Assembly: GCA_035532215.1 (NCBI GenBank)
Contig: DATKRK010000384.1
Coordinates: 1-64,000, forward strand
Direction of reading: 5' to 3'
DNA length: 64,000 bases
Source: JAICIG01 sp035532215
GTDB taxonomy: Bacteria; Planctomycetota; Planctomycetia; Pirellulales; JAICIG01
Shown here: positions 1 through 8,842 of the stretch, piece after piece
Layout of the letters: each line of letters opens with the position of its first letter
Position numbering within the stretch: position 1 is the stretch's first letter
The notes under the pieces: model-generated
Told to the model about the DNA's origin: nothing
Database searches by the model: none
What the model saw: the letters and a program-made list of their open reading frames with translations, nothing else
Made by a program: the position numbers and the translations under genes

Positions 1-1
1 T

Positions 2-61
2 CTGGGCAACAATCTGGGCGTCTGGGTTCTCGGGTATGAACTGATGAATCATCCGCGCTAA
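2..61 (+). CDS. C-terminal end of an unidentified protein (partial)
   Basis: The first 60 bases read as one open frame that ends in TAA at 59-61 and encodes the tail LGNNLGVWVLGYELMNHPR. The rest of the gene lies before the window. The tail is too short to name a family. It is followed by about 270 bases before the next likely start, so it is probably a separate upstream gene on the same strand. It could also be chance read-through of noncoding DNA. Confidence 0.4.
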   Translation: MGNNLGVWVLGYELMNHPR

Positions 62-333
62 CGCGAGACTCGTCGATAAGGCTCCGCCGCGTTGAACTCG
101 CCAGTCGCGGGTCTGCCAGTCGCACGCGCCTGGTTCCTGCGCGGGGCGATGCCACCTCCGCGCGCTCGTCGGATCTCAGTCGGTCCTAAAATCGGAAGTA
201 TCCTGGCGGGCGCATAGGCTGGCATTGCGGCAAAGTAGAAGTGGGGGGTATCATCCGGCCGCTTTTTGTCCTCAACATGGGAATGCCATTGAAGAGCGCT
301 CCTGGCTCTTTGGGGCAAGCAGGTACATCGCGC

Positions 334-2958
334 GTGAGGCGAAGTATGCGGCGTGGCGCAATTCCATTCATAATCTGCTGTCTGATCGCCAGCGGCCGCG
401 GCGATGCAAGGGCCCAATCCAGACCGGTCGGCCCGCTGGGCGCCCCTTCAAGGATCCAAGTCGTTGGCATCGATAGCGCTCCAGCAAAACAGGTAGTCGC
501 GGCCCTGCTTCATGACCCCGACGTCGCCTACGCCTCATTCCCGGATGCCCCGTTAGCGGAGCTTGAATATCTACTTGGTGAGAAAACCGTAGCGGGCTTG
601 CGGAATAGCGGATTTCCGTACCCTCGGTTGTCGATCGTCGACCGTGTCGACCACTTGGAGTTGCTCGTTCAAGAAGGCCCGCGGTGGGCGGCCGGAGACG
701 TCCACGTGTTCGGCGCGAAGGTCGTCGATGTCGGTAAGCTGCGAGAAGGGCTGGCTCCTGCTGGTCCTTTTCCCGGTAAATCGCCGACGGCGAAAGAGTC
801 CGGCTGGACGATCGCCAGGCCGGCGCGTCTCGGCGAGCCATCGAGGCGTCGACTTTCGCGGCGCGTCAAAGAATTGCTGGCTGACCAAGGCTTTCCGGCG
901 GCAAAGTTCACCGTCAACATCGTGGGCGCCCCCAACCGCCATACGGCGACCTTGCGAATCATCATCGACGACGAAGGATCGCCGCTGCGACTGCGCGACG
1001 TTCAGTTCACGGGCAACAAGCTCCATTCACGCGAGCAGATCCTCACTTATCTGCAAATGCCCGCCGAAACCATCCTCTCGACCGAGGTCCGCAGGGAGAT
1101 CGAAAAACGGCTGGTAACTTCGGGGCGCTTCACCAAGTGCAAGTTCGAAGGGCCATCGAGTGAAGCGCCGCCGCGGTTTGCCGTCGATGAATTCCTAGAG
1201 GCGCCGCGACTCGACCAGCCACTGACGCCTGAAGAAAACGCATTGCTCAAGCTGTCAAATTGGATCGGCGCCTTTGAACGGCAAGACGAAGAACTGGTCG
1301 CCTTCATGGATCTTGGCGACCAGTGGCTCGAATTAACCATGTCGCCGCAGCATGGTTTTTTGGCGCTGCTGGGTACGCAGCCGCGGGACTCCGGGCGTTT
1401 CGATCTGGCGGTCTTTCTTTCCGAGCAGCAGGCGGGTATTTACTCCACGAAGAGCGGCCGCAAGCTGGAAGCGAAAACATGGGCCACGTCTTTGACGTCT
1501 TGGGGCAATTTTACGCTGCTCCAAGGAGCGCCGAACTGGCAGCAGGCGGGCACGTACGATTTTGGCGTCGGCTTCGCCAGCGCCGCCAAAAAAGGACGCC
1601 AGCCGCACGCCCAAATCGAGCCGATACTCTCTGCGGCTGCCGCCCTTTCGGTGATTTGCAAACACCACGCACGCTGCCAATGGGACGGTCCGATACTCAG
1701 CGCGCAATGGGAAGACCACACCTTGCGAGTCGATAGCCGCGACGGGAGGCTCGTTGATCTGCGAATCGCCGAAAAACGATCCTGGTTTTGGTGGTTGAAG
1801 CCAAGCGGCGCGAAAGACAAAACGAATATGGCCACGGTCGAAGGACATTTTGGGAAACGCTTAGCCCAAATCGAGCAGGCCACGGCCAGCTTCCCAAACA
1901 TGGCCGACGGACGACGGCCGGCCAGTTGCTTAATCGAGTTTCTTTGCCAGGAGCCAATTGCTCAGCTCCTGAACATCGAGAAGGAAACGCTTGTGATCGC
2001 TACGGTCGATCGACTGTCGCAACGGGGCATGCTTCGAGCGCTGGACGACCTCGTCCTGGAGACAAACGATGACCAACAGGATGAGTTTCTGGTTCCCCCC
2101 GACACCCCTTCAAACAACGAGCACTGGTACCTATCGACGGGCTTAAGTGCCGGCGCTAAGGCGATGACGACTCGCATGGCAATCCCCTGGTCCGACGCGC
2201 TTTTCGTGCGAGGCAGTCGGCCCTGGTTGGCGTGGCGCGAGGCGGCCTTCATTATGTCTGGAAAAACCGCGCATCTGGACGAACGGCTAGCGCGTTTGTT
2301 TCCTGCCGACGACGATGGGCCGTTGATGGATCTGGCGTTGGCGGAAGCCATGACCAGCGCCGGCTTGACGGAGGAGGCCCGCACCTGGGCTGAACGGGGA
2401 CTGGAAGACCTGAGCGTCGAGGCGTTTCGACGCGATTACGCCGACTTCCTCGCTCCCGCGAGCCCCGCCTCGGGCTACTTGGTTGGCATGGCCGACGCAT
2501 TGCGCGGATTGGACCGGACTCAATCGAAAGCCGTGTGCAAGTACCTATCCAAAAAGCGATGGCTTTCAGAATCCGACTCAAGCGGCGCGCTGCTTTTTCT
2601 CAACGAACTGCGAGCCGACCCCGACCGGCCGACCGCGGACGCATTGAGCGCGGCGCTCGAGGAACTGTGGCAATCGACCCTGGAACAAAAGGTAATGGAG
2701 CGACTCCAAGCAATCAGCTCCGCTGCGCCGCAGTCGGATCAACAGCAACCGCAAGTCCGCCGGCGAAAGCGAAGGCAGAGGCGTGATGCGCGGCGAGCCT
2801 TCGACAAAGATCAATTCCTGGTCGGCGGCGAGATCGGCGAACTCCTGCACGAGGCCGGAAGGCCAGCGGATGCTGAGCTTCTCGACGTGCTCGTCGGCGC
2901 CGAGACCGAAAATGAGCTGGCGCTGGTTGCTGGCCTGATAGCCGTCGCCGCCCAGTAG
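334..2958 (+). CDS. Secreted protein with POTRA-like domains, tail overlapping the convergent gene
   Basis: The open frame begins at GTG 241, but a signal-peptide-like stretch (MRRGAIPFIICCLIA, then GDARAQ) follows GTG 334 and ATG 346, so I start at 334. The segment LRLRDVQFTGNKLHSREQI (about 1000-1035) with the following EVRREIEKRLVTSGRF has the pattern of a POTRA repeat, as in BamA/TpsB proteins, and a weaker similar repeat lies around 600-760. No beta-barrel signature is visible in the long C-terminal half, so this is not an obvious BamA. The last roughly 60 codons (about 2785-2958) lie antisense to the conserved ASPIC domain of the next gene and look like a shadow. The natural C-terminus is probably near 2740. 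A periplasmic or outer-membrane role is inferred. Confidence 0.65.
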   Translation: MRRSMRRGAIPFIICCLIASGRGDARAQSRPVGPLGAPSRIQVVGIDSAPAKQVVAALLHDPDVAYASFPDAPLAELEYLLGEKTVAGLRNSGFPYPRLSIVDRVDHLELLVQEGPRWAAGDVHVFGAKVVDVGKLREGLAPAGPFPGKSPTAKESGWTIARPARLGEPSRRRLSRRVKELLADQGFPAAKFTVNIVGAPNRHTATLRIIIDDEGSPLRLRDVQFTGNKLHSREQILTYLQMPAETILSTEVRREIEKRLVTSGRFTKCKFEGPSSEAPPRFAVDEFLEAPRLDQPLTPEENALLKLSNWIGAFERQDEELVAFMDLGDQWLELTMSPQHGFLALLGTQPRDSGRFDLAVFLSEQQAGIYSTKSGRKLEAKTWATSLTSWGNFTLLQGAPNWQQAGTYDFGVGFASAAKKGRQPHAQIEPILSAAAALSVICKHHARCQWDGPILSAQWEDHTLRVDSRDGRLVDLRIAEKRSWFWWLKPSGAKDKTNMATVEGHFGKRLAQIEQATASFPNMADGRRPASCLIEFLCQEPIAQLLNIEKETLVIATVDRLSQRGMLRALDDLVLETNDDQQDEFLVPPDTPSNNEHWYLSTGLSAGAKAMTTRMAIPWSDALFVRGSRPWLAWREAAFIMSGKTAHLDERLARLFPADDDGPLMDLALAEAMTSAGLTEEARTWAERGLEDLSVEAFRRDYADFLAPASPASGYLVGMADALRGLDRTQSKAVCKYLSKKRWLSESDSSGALLFLNELRADPDRPTADALSAALEELWQSTLEQKVMERLQAISSAAPQSDQQQPQVRRRKRRQRRDARRAFDKDQFLVGGEIGELLHEAGRPADAELLDVLVGAETENELALVAGLIAVAAQ

Positions 2959-5784
2959 CCACCCGGTACGGGTTCTTCCGCCGACTTCGATCGTCACGCG
3001 GGCGCCGACGGCGTCGCGCGACGACTGCACGCCGCGCAACTGCACGGCCAGAAAATGCCCGATCTCGGTCGACGTATTGGCGACGAGCGCCACCGGCGAA
3101 TCGAGATGCGAAACGACGAAATCTTCGCGGCCGTCGCGGTTGAAGTCGATTCGGGCCAGGCCGCGGCCCAGATGCTCGCCTTGGAAGAACTCGCCCAGTT
3201 CAGCGGCGGGCAATTCCTGGAATCGCCCGGCGCCCAGCCCCCGGAAATACTGCGGCCGCATTTCGAAGGGAACCTGTTGGAAGGTCAGATCTTCGACGTG
3301 GCCGTTCGCCACGATCAGGTCGAGATGGCCGTCGAGGTCCGCGTCGAGAAACTGCGTTCCGAAGCCCAGCATGCGGTAGCTGGGCTCCTGCAGCCCGCTT
3401 TGGCCAGTGGCGTCGACGAACATTCCGCCGTCGAGCTGCAGGTAGAGCGTGTTCGATTCTTCGAAGAAGTTCGTCACGTACAGGTCGAGCTTGCCGTCTT
3501 CGTTGGCGTCGGCGGCGGCGATGCCCATGCAGGCCAGGGCTTTGCCTTCGGCGTCGTAGGCCAGCCCCGATAACAGGCCGCGTTCAACGAACTTCGGCGC
3601 CTCTCCCAAAGCGGCGGTCTCGTTGAAGAAGCAAAGGTTGGCATCCTGATCATCAGCCACGAACACGCTGAGCCGGCCGGAGCCGTCGAGATCGCCCGCC
3701 ACCGCTCCCAAGCCATTGCCGCAGGCGGCGGTCAGTCCGGCGGCCGCGGTCTGATCCGCGAACCGCCCGTCTCCCAAGTTCAGCCAAAAGCAGTCGGGTT
3801 GCGGCTGAAAGACCGTAGGAGCGCACGATCGCTCCCTTCCCTTGTAAGGACAGGTTCTTTCGTAGACGCCCTCGCCTTGAATGTAGTTGACGTCGTAAAT
3901 ATCGCACAGGCCGTCGCCGTTGAGATCGGCCAGCACGCAACTGGTGGTCCAGGCCTCGCCGCCGATGCCGGCTTCCTCGCTGATGTCGCGGAACGTGCCG
4001 TCTTGCTGGTTCACGAACAGGCGGTTGGCGCCGATATTGGCCACGTACAAATCGGGGAAGCCGTCGTTGTTGAAGTCGCCGACGGCCACTCCCTGGCTGT
4101 AGCGATCTTCCGCCAACAGGCTGCGGGCCGTGACGTCTTCGAATGTGCCGTCGCCCCGATTGCGATAGAGGCGATCCAAGGGATCCGAAGAGCTTGTGGC
4201 CAGGGGGTGGCGGCATCCTTGCGTCAGGTAAATGTCGGGCCAGCCGTCGCCGTCATAATCGAGCACGGCGACGCCGCCCCCGGTGTCGCGAAAAATCTGC
4301 CGATCTTCCCTGTCGCTTTGGCTGCCGTTGGCGTAGCTGAAATCGATGCCGGCCTGTGCGGCGACGTTGGCGAAACGCGGCCGAGACTTCGCCAGTTCCG
4401 GCGCCGACGGTCGATTCTCGGAAGGTTCGGCGTCCCACCGCGGCAAGGGGAAGTCGGTAAGATCGATTTGCTTCGCCGGATTGTCGGAGTCGAGAACCAG
4501 CGGCGTGTCGTTTTCGAGTTTGGCGGCCAATCGCTGCAAGGCGTCTCGGCTGGCGCCGTCGTGCGGGACGCGATCAAGGATCAACCGGCGCCAGGCGCAT
4601 GCCTCCCAGATGCAGCCGAGCGACTCGGTCAGTTCGGCGGCCGAACGCATCAGGCCCAAGTTGTCGCGGTTGACGTACAAACTTTCCGCCACGCGGGCGA
4701 GGTTTTGCAGTTGCGCTGCGCGGTCGCTAAGCCAGCGAGCGGCCTTCGCATCGCCCAGCGACTTAAGCGACTGCGCCAGTTGATACGTGGCCGCCTGGTG
4801 CAAGGGGTCGCGCCTAAGGGCTTCCCAAAAGCAGCGGGCGGCGCCGCGCGCGGCGCCCCGCCGCTTCGCCCACAAGCCGCGGAGCATCCAAACGTCCGGG
4901 TGCGCTTCGGCGGCCGGCGCCGAGTCGTGCAGCCAGCGGCCGAACTCCGGATCGTCCTGGGCCAGCAGCACTCTTCCCAGCTCGGCTTGCGCTTCGATCT
5001 GGCGGGGCGCCTGGCTCAGCACCTGTTTCAGCAATCGCTTGGCCTCGTCCAGGTGCGTGTAGCGGATCGCCAGTCGCGCCTCGCCAAGCAGCGGCATGAG
5101 GTCGTCGGGCGTCGCTTCGCGAAACTTTTTCAACTCGTCCGTCTGGTTGATGGGCGCTTCATGATTGCCCAGCAGAATCAGCGGTTCCATAGAAAAGCAG
5201 TTGGCGCGCAGCTGGGTGAACAGGTGCGGGAAGGACTCGAAGCGGCGTCCCTCGATGCCGAGCAAGTAGGCGAGACGGTCATGCACCAAGCCTAACGTGG
5301 GATCGATTTGCAGTGCCCGGCGAAACTGCGCTTCGGCCGCCGAAGCATGGTAAGCTTTGAGCAGCAGATCGCCCGCCGCAGCGCAGCCCAAGGCGGCATA
5401 TTTGCCGGCATCAGGCGGGATTTGGGCGTAATAGCCGAGGGCTTCGGTGAGACGGCCCTGTTTCGCAGCGGCCTCGCCCGCCATCAGCAGCACGGACGGC
5501 GTCGGCCCTTCGCGGCCGACGAGTTGCAGGCAGAGTTCTTCGGTGGCGGCGTAATCTTGGGCGGCGCGAGCCCGATTCGCGCGCTTGAGCAGCGTTTCGA
5601 CGGGGACCTCTTCGGCCCAGAAGCGAAACCCGCTGTAGGCGGCCGCCAGGAGAGCCCCAATAGCGACCGCAACGAGGAGCACAGGCCGTTTGCGGCCGGC
5701 ATGGTTGGCTGCGTGCGGCAAGCGCTCGGACGATCCGGCGGCTTTGGCTTGAGGAGGCGTTGCTGCCGTCGTACGTCGTTTCAC
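2578..5784 (-). CDS. TPR + FG-GAP + ASPIC/UnbV (CRTAC1-like) membrane-anchored protein
   Basis: The 1068-aa frame starts MKRRTTAATPP and has a basic N-terminus followed by one membrane segment (PVLLVAVAIGALLAAAYSG). TPR-like helices follow to about residue 370. Then come at least six FG-GAP/VCBS calcium-loop repeats, for example DYDGDGWPDIY, DFNNDGFPDLYVAN, DLNGDGLCDIY, DANEDGKLDLYVTN and DADLDGHLDLIVANG. An ASPIC/UnbV domain closes the protein (VGARVTIEVGGR, WLLGGDGYQASNQRQLIFGLG, SIRWPSG). This architecture is common in Planctomycetota and is usually of unknown role. The last about 50 residues, after LSPADLRLLLIRLRR, are antisense to the neighbouring coding region and are unlike the family, so the C-terminus looks artificially extended. 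An AT-rich inverted repeat lies upstream at 5869-5903. Confidence 0.93.
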   Translation of the reverse strand: MKRRTTAATPPQAKAAGSSERLPHAANHAGRKRPVLLVAVAIGALLAAAYSGFRFWAEEVPVETLLKRANRARAAQDYAATEELCLQLVGREGPTPSVLLMAGEAAAKQGRLTEALGYYAQIPPDAGKYAALGCAAAGDLLLKAYHASAAEAQFRRALQIDPTLGLVHDRLAYLLGIEGRRFESFPHLFTQLRANCFSMEPLILLGNHEAPINQTDELKKFREATPDDLMPLLGEARLAIRYTHLDEAKRLLKQVLSQAPRQIEAQAELGRVLLAQDDPEFGRWLHDSAPAAEAHPDVWMLRGLWAKRRGAARGAARCFWEALRRDPLHQAATYQLAQSLKSLGDAKAARWLSDRAAQLQNLARVAESLYVNRDNLGLMRSAAELTESLGCIWEACAWRRLILDRVPHDGASRDALQRLAAKLENDTPLVLDSDNPAKQIDLTDFPLPRWDAEPSENRPSAPELAKSRPRFANVAAQAGIDFSYANGSQSDREDRQIFRDTGGGVAVLDYDGDGWPDIYLTQGCRHPLATSSSDPLDRLYRNRGDGTFEDVTARSLLAEDRYSQGVAVGDFNNDGFPDLYVANIGANRLFVNQQDGTFRDISEEAGIGGEAWTTSCVLADLNGDGLCDIYDVNYIQGEGVYERTCPYKGRERSCAPTVFQPQPDCFWLNLGDGRFADQTAAAGLTAACGNGLGAVAGDLDGSGRLSVFVADDQDANLCFFNETAALGEAPKFVERGLLSGLAYDAEGKALACMGIAAADANEDGKLDLYVTNFFEESNTLYLQLDGGMFVDATGQSGLQEPSYRMLGFGTQFLDADLDGHLDLIVANGHVEDLTFQQVPFEMRPQYFRGLGAGRFQELPAAELGEFFQGEHLGRGLARIDFNRDGREDFVVSHLDSPVALVANTSTEIGHFLAVQLRGVQSSRDAVGARVTIEVGGRTRTGWLLGGDGYQASNQRQLIFGLGADEHVEKLSIRWPSGLVQEFADLAADQELIFVEGSPRITPLPSLSPADLRLLLIRLRRSGADCLESLHYLLFQGRLPQFLERRAQCVRGRPVGVGSQFVEKKQRAA

Positions 5785-5868
5785 GAGTCGACCACCCGGT
5801 TTGATGACTCGCCGTTTTCAAGTTAATGCAGGGAGCGGCTCTCAGCGCGTCTAGAGCATAACCGACGA

Positions 5869-5903
5869 ATAGTGTTTTACAAGTAATTTATTTAAAACAC
5901 TAT
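5869..5903. promoter_or_regulatory. AT-rich 11-bp inverted repeat, possible operator
   Basis: Two 11-base arms (ATAGTGTTTTA at 5869-5879 and its exact reverse complement at 5893-5903) are separated by 13 AT-rich bases, in otherwise GC-rich sequence. It lies 85-120 bases before the start of the ASPIC/UnbV gene and after the end of acpS. No T-tract follows either arm, so a terminator is less likely than a repressor or activator site. Function is inferred. Confidence 0.4.
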
Positions 5904-5967
5904 CACGTCTCGGCAGAAGCGAGGGCCAATGGGCTCGGTCCGAGAAATGCGAGCGGCCGTAAAAGCC

Positions 5968-6387
5968 TTAAGCCTCTTCCTTCGCTTCCGATTGGGCAGG
6001 CGCCTCGCCCCCCAAGGCCAGCGCATACGCCGTGGCATGGCTGCGGCAGTGAGAAATGCTGACCAGCATTTCGCGGATGCCGCGCTGCTCGACGATGTCG
6101 CGAGCGCCGCCGCGCAGCCCGACCACCGGCCGGCCCATTTGATCGTTGCGGACTTCGATGTCGCGCCAACTGATGCCGCGCCGCCAGCCGGTGCCGAGGG
6201 CTTTTAAGATCGCTTCTTTGGCGGCCCAGCGGCCGGCGAAGTGCTGCGTGGCCTGCTTGCGGCTTTGACAGTAGCGGATTTCGTGCGGGGTGTAGACGCG
6301 GTTGATGAACAGCTCTCCGTGCCGCTCGATCATTTGCGCGATCCGCAAGCATTCGACGATGTCGGTGCCGATCCCCAGGACGTTCAA
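5968..6387 (-). CDS. acpS: Holo-[acyl-carrier-protein] synthase
   Basis: AcpS transfers 4'-phosphopantetheine from CoA to the serine of apo-ACP in fatty acid synthesis. The 139-aa product shows the family signatures: IGTDIVECLRI near residue 6 (magnesium-binding Asp) and FAGRWAAKEAILKALGTG near residue 50 (the WxxKE core), then the C-terminal strand LVSISHCRSHATAYAL. Length fits the family (about 120-140 aa). It sits 41 bases after trpS on the same strand and probably shares its transcript. Confidence 0.96.
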   Translation of the reverse strand: MNVLGIGTDIVECLRIAQMIERHGELFINRVYTPHEIRYCQSRKQATQHFAGRWAAKEAILKALGTGWRRGISWRDIEVRNDQMGRPVVGLRGGARDIVEQRGIREMLVSISHCRSHATAYALALGGEAPAQSEAKEEA

Positions 6388-6428
6388 GTGGGCTGGCTCC
6401 TGTTACGTGGCAGGCAGGAATGCCTGCC

Positions 6429-7391
6429 CTACTTTACGCCGCAGGCTTTTTGGGCCCGCAGCAACACGGCGGCCGCTTTCTTGCGGGCGCGGCTGGCGCC
6501 GTCGGCCAGAATTTCGCGCACCCGCTCGGGATGCCCAGCCAGTTCGGCGCGGCGCTGGCGCGGCTCGGCCAGAAACCGGTCGGCAATGTCGGCCAGGGCC
6601 GTTTTGACCTGCCCGTAACCGAATCCGCCGCGGCGGTAGAGAGCGGCCATTTCCTTGCGTTCGGCGTCGCTGGCGAAGAGCGAATAAAGCTGAAACAAGT
6701 GGTCGTTCTCCGGCTCCTTGGGCTGCTCCATGGGCCGCGAGTCGGTCGTGACTCGCATGATCTTTTTGCGCAGCGCCTTCGGCTCTTCGAACAGCTCGAG
6801 CGTGTTATTGTAGCTCTTCGACATTTTTTCGCCGTCAGTGCCCGGCACTTTGGCGGAAGCATCCAGCACCTTGGCTTTCGGCAGCACGAACGTTTCGCCG
6901 TAATGGTGATTGAAGCTGGCGGCCAGATCGCGGCAGACCTCGATGTGCTGAGTCTGGTCGGCGCCGACCGGCACGACTTCGGCGTCGTAAATCAGAATGT
7001 CGGCCGCCATCAGCACGGGATAGGTAAACAAACCTGCGTCGGCCGGCAGCCCCTTGGCCACCTTGTCCTTGTAGGCGTGGCAACGCTCCAAGAGGCCCAT
7101 CGGGGCGCCGGTCATCAGCAGCCAGCACAGTTCGGATACTTCGGGCACGTCGGACTGCACGAACAGCGTGGCCCGCTCGGGGTGCAGCCCCAAGGCCAAG
7201 AGGTCGATCGCCGCTTCCAGCGTCAGTTCGGCCAGCAGCTTAGGATCGCGAACCGTGGTCAGGGCGTGCAGGTTGGCGATGAAATAGTACGCCTCGTTGC
7301 CTTCCTGCAAGTCGATGTATTGGCGAATCGCGCCGAAATAATTGCCGAAGTGAAAACGTCCGGTCGGCTGGATGCCGGAAAGTACCCGCAT
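6429..7391 (-). CDS. trpS: Tryptophan--tRNA ligase
   Basis: Class I aminoacyl-tRNA synthetase that charges tRNA-Trp. The frame is open from 7451, but family proteins begin at RVLSGIQPTG, so I use ATG 7391 (320 aa). The HIGH-like motif appears as FHFGNYFGA near residue 13 and the KMSKS motif as GEKMSKSYNN near residue 190. The specificity region includes GADQTQHIEVCRDLA. acpS follows 41 bases downstream. A 45-bp hairpin repeat array fills the 289 bases between pyrD and this gene. Confidence 0.97.
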   Translation of the reverse strand: MRVLSGIQPTGRFHFGNYFGAIRQYIDLQEGNEAYYFIANLHALTTVRDPKLLAELTLEAAIDLLALGLHPERATLFVQSDVPEVSELCWLLMTGAPMGLLERCHAYKDKVAKGLPADAGLFTYPVLMAADILIYDAEVVPVGADQTQHIEVCRDLAASFNHHYGETFVLPKAKVLDASAKVPGTDGEKMSKSYNNTLELFEEPKALRKKIMRVTTDSRPMEQPKEPENDHLFQLYSLFASDAERKEMAALYRRGGFGYGQVKTALADIADRFLAEPRQRRAELAGHPERVREILADGASRARKKAAAVLLRAQKACGVK

Positions 7392-7488
7392 GTCGTCGTT
7401 GCTCTGATTGGGGAAACGGTGGAAAGGGCTTCGTCGAACCAGCCCAACCACCCTTTATACTCTACACGAATGAGAATGAGACGTCCGT

Positions 7489-7643
7489 GAGTCGTGGGGC
7501 GGCCTTCCCCAGGCCGTCGGCGATTGACGGCCTGAGTCGTGGGGGCGGCCTTCCCAGGCCGTCGGCGATGGACGGCCTGAGTCGTGGGGCGGCCTTCCCA
7601 GGCCGTCGGCGATGGACGGCCTGGAAGGCCGCCCCACGAAGTC
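7489..7643. repeat. Three tandem 45-bp hairpin units closed by an inverted half unit
   Basis: Units begin GAGTCGTGGGGCGGCCTTCC at 7489, 7534 and 7579, with exact 45-base spacing. Each holds the near-palindrome GGCGGCCT-TCCC-AGGCCGTC. The array ends in the inverted copy GGAAGGCCGCCCCACGA at about 7623-7639, so the last unit can fold into one long hairpin. There are no spacers, so it is not a CRISPR array. It lies between pyrD and trpS, which are read in the same direction, and could attenuate or process the transcript. Confidence 0.85.
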
Positions 7644-7680
7644 ATACAAGGCCTCACGTAGCGCCTGCGGGCAGCATATC

Positions 7681-8631
7681 TTAATGTTTCTTGGTCGCCG
7701 GCGGCAGTTCGAGCGAGCCGACCGCGTCGCTCAGCTTGGCGGCGCCCAACTCGGCCAAGGCGCCGGGCAGGGCGTCGAGAATCTCGATCGAAGCCGTCGG
7801 CCGATAGTAATTCACCGTGCCGAGTTGCACGGCGGAAGCCCCCGCAACGACGAACTCCATCACGTCGTCGATCGAGGCGATGCCGCCGATGCCGATGACG
7901 GGCGTCTTCACGGCCCGCGAAACCTGAAACACGGCCCGCAGGGCGATCGGCTTGATGGCCGGCCCGCTCAAACCGCCCAAGACGTTACCCAACAGCGGCC
8001 GGCGGCGCCGCCAATCGACGGCCATGCCCAGACAGGTGTTAATCAGCGAAACGGCGTCGGCCCCGCCGGCCTCGGCGGCTTTGGCGATTTCGGCAATGGT
8101 CGTCACATTCGGCGTCAGCTTGGCGAACAGCGGCAAGCTGCTGGCGGCCCGCACGCCGGCCACGACGCGCTGGCACATCGCCGGATCGGTTCCGAAATCG
8201 ACGCCGCCGCTGACGTTCGGGCAGGAGATATTCAGTTCCAAGGCCGCAACTCCCGGCAAACCGTCGAGCCGGGCCGCCAGTTCGACGAACTCTTCGTGGC
8301 TGCGGCCGGCGATGCTGACCACGATCGGAGCGCCGACGGAGCCAAGATAGGGCAAGTGACGCTCGATGAAAGCCTCGATGCCGTCGTTGTCGAGCCCGAT
8401 CGAGTTGAGCAGTCCGCTGGCCGTCTCAACGGTTCGCCAAGGAGGATTGCCCGGCCGAGGTTCTTTGGTGATCGTTTTCGGCAAAATGGCCCCGAGCCGG
8501 CTGAGATCGACCAGGCCGGCCATTTCGCGGGCGTAGCCGAACGTTCCCGAGGCGACCAGGATTGGGTTGGCCAGCTTCAAGCGGCCCAGTTGGGCGCTCA
8601 GATCGACGGCGGCGGCAGGCAAGGGGTTCAA
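7681..8631 (-). CDS. pyrD: Dihydroorotate dehydrogenase, class 1B type (catalytic subunit)
   Basis: FMN enzyme that oxidises dihydroorotate to orotate in pyrimidine synthesis. Visible family features are LANPILVASGTFGYA, PKTITKEPRPGNPPWR, ELNISCPNVSGG (catalytic Cys typical of class 1), FAKLTPNV, SLINTCLGMAVD and VIGIGGIASIDDVMEF. The frame stays open to 8775, but a stem-loop plus T-run at 8657-8697 lies in that extension, so translation more likely starts at TTG 8631 (316 aa, the usual length) or TTG 8622. No clear ribosome site supports either. A class 1B enzyme normally pairs with a PyrK electron-transfer subunit, which is not in the window. Confidence 0.95.
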   Translation of the reverse strand: MNPLPAAAVDLSAQLGRLKLANPILVASGTFGYAREMAGLVDLSRLGAILPKTITKEPRPGNPPWRTVETASGLLNSIGLDNDGIEAFIERHLPYLGSVGAPIVVSIAGRSHEEFVELAARLDGLPGVAALELNISCPNVSGGVDFGTDPAMCQRVVAGVRAASSLPLFAKLTPNVTTIAEIAKAAEAGGADAVSLINTCLGMAVDWRRRRPLLGNVLGGLSGPAIKPIALRAVFQVSRAVKTPVIGIGGIASIDDVMEFVVAGASAVQLGTVNYYRPTASIEILDALPGALAELGAAKLSDAVGSLELPPATKKH

Positions 8632-8656
8632 TTCGTTTATTTCGCCAGGATCGCGC

Positions 8657-8697
8657 AATAAAAACGGCCTCGGCAGCAAATCTAACTGCCAAGGCCG
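8657..8697 (-). terminator. Intrinsic terminator after the small lipoprotein gene
   Basis: On the minus strand, a 12-bp stem (CGGCCTTGGCAG / CTGCCGAGGCCG, one mismatch) with a 9-base loop is followed directly by TTTTTATT. It lies 146 bases downstream of the lipoprotein stop and just upstream of the likely pyrD start. It therefore separates the two transcripts and argues against the longer pyrD frame. Confidence 0.85.
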
Positions 8698-8842
8698 GTG
8701 GGAGCAACCTCGCGACGAGCGGCGTCGCTCGCAGCCGCAGCGGCGTTCAGGTAGGGCGACGGCGCGGAGCGTCAAGCGTCACGCGCCATCGATGGTTCGA
8801 TAAGCAGATCGACGAACGTTAAACCTGCATTCCGATGGGCGG

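Noticed and set aside
3799..5295. A 498-codon + strand frame inside the ASPIC/UnbV gene
   Set aside because: The opposite strand carries clear FG-GAP and TPR repeats. The + frame has shadow-like composition.
7489..7643. CRISPR array
   Set aside because: The units follow each other without unique spacers and each unit is itself a hairpin. No cas genes are present.
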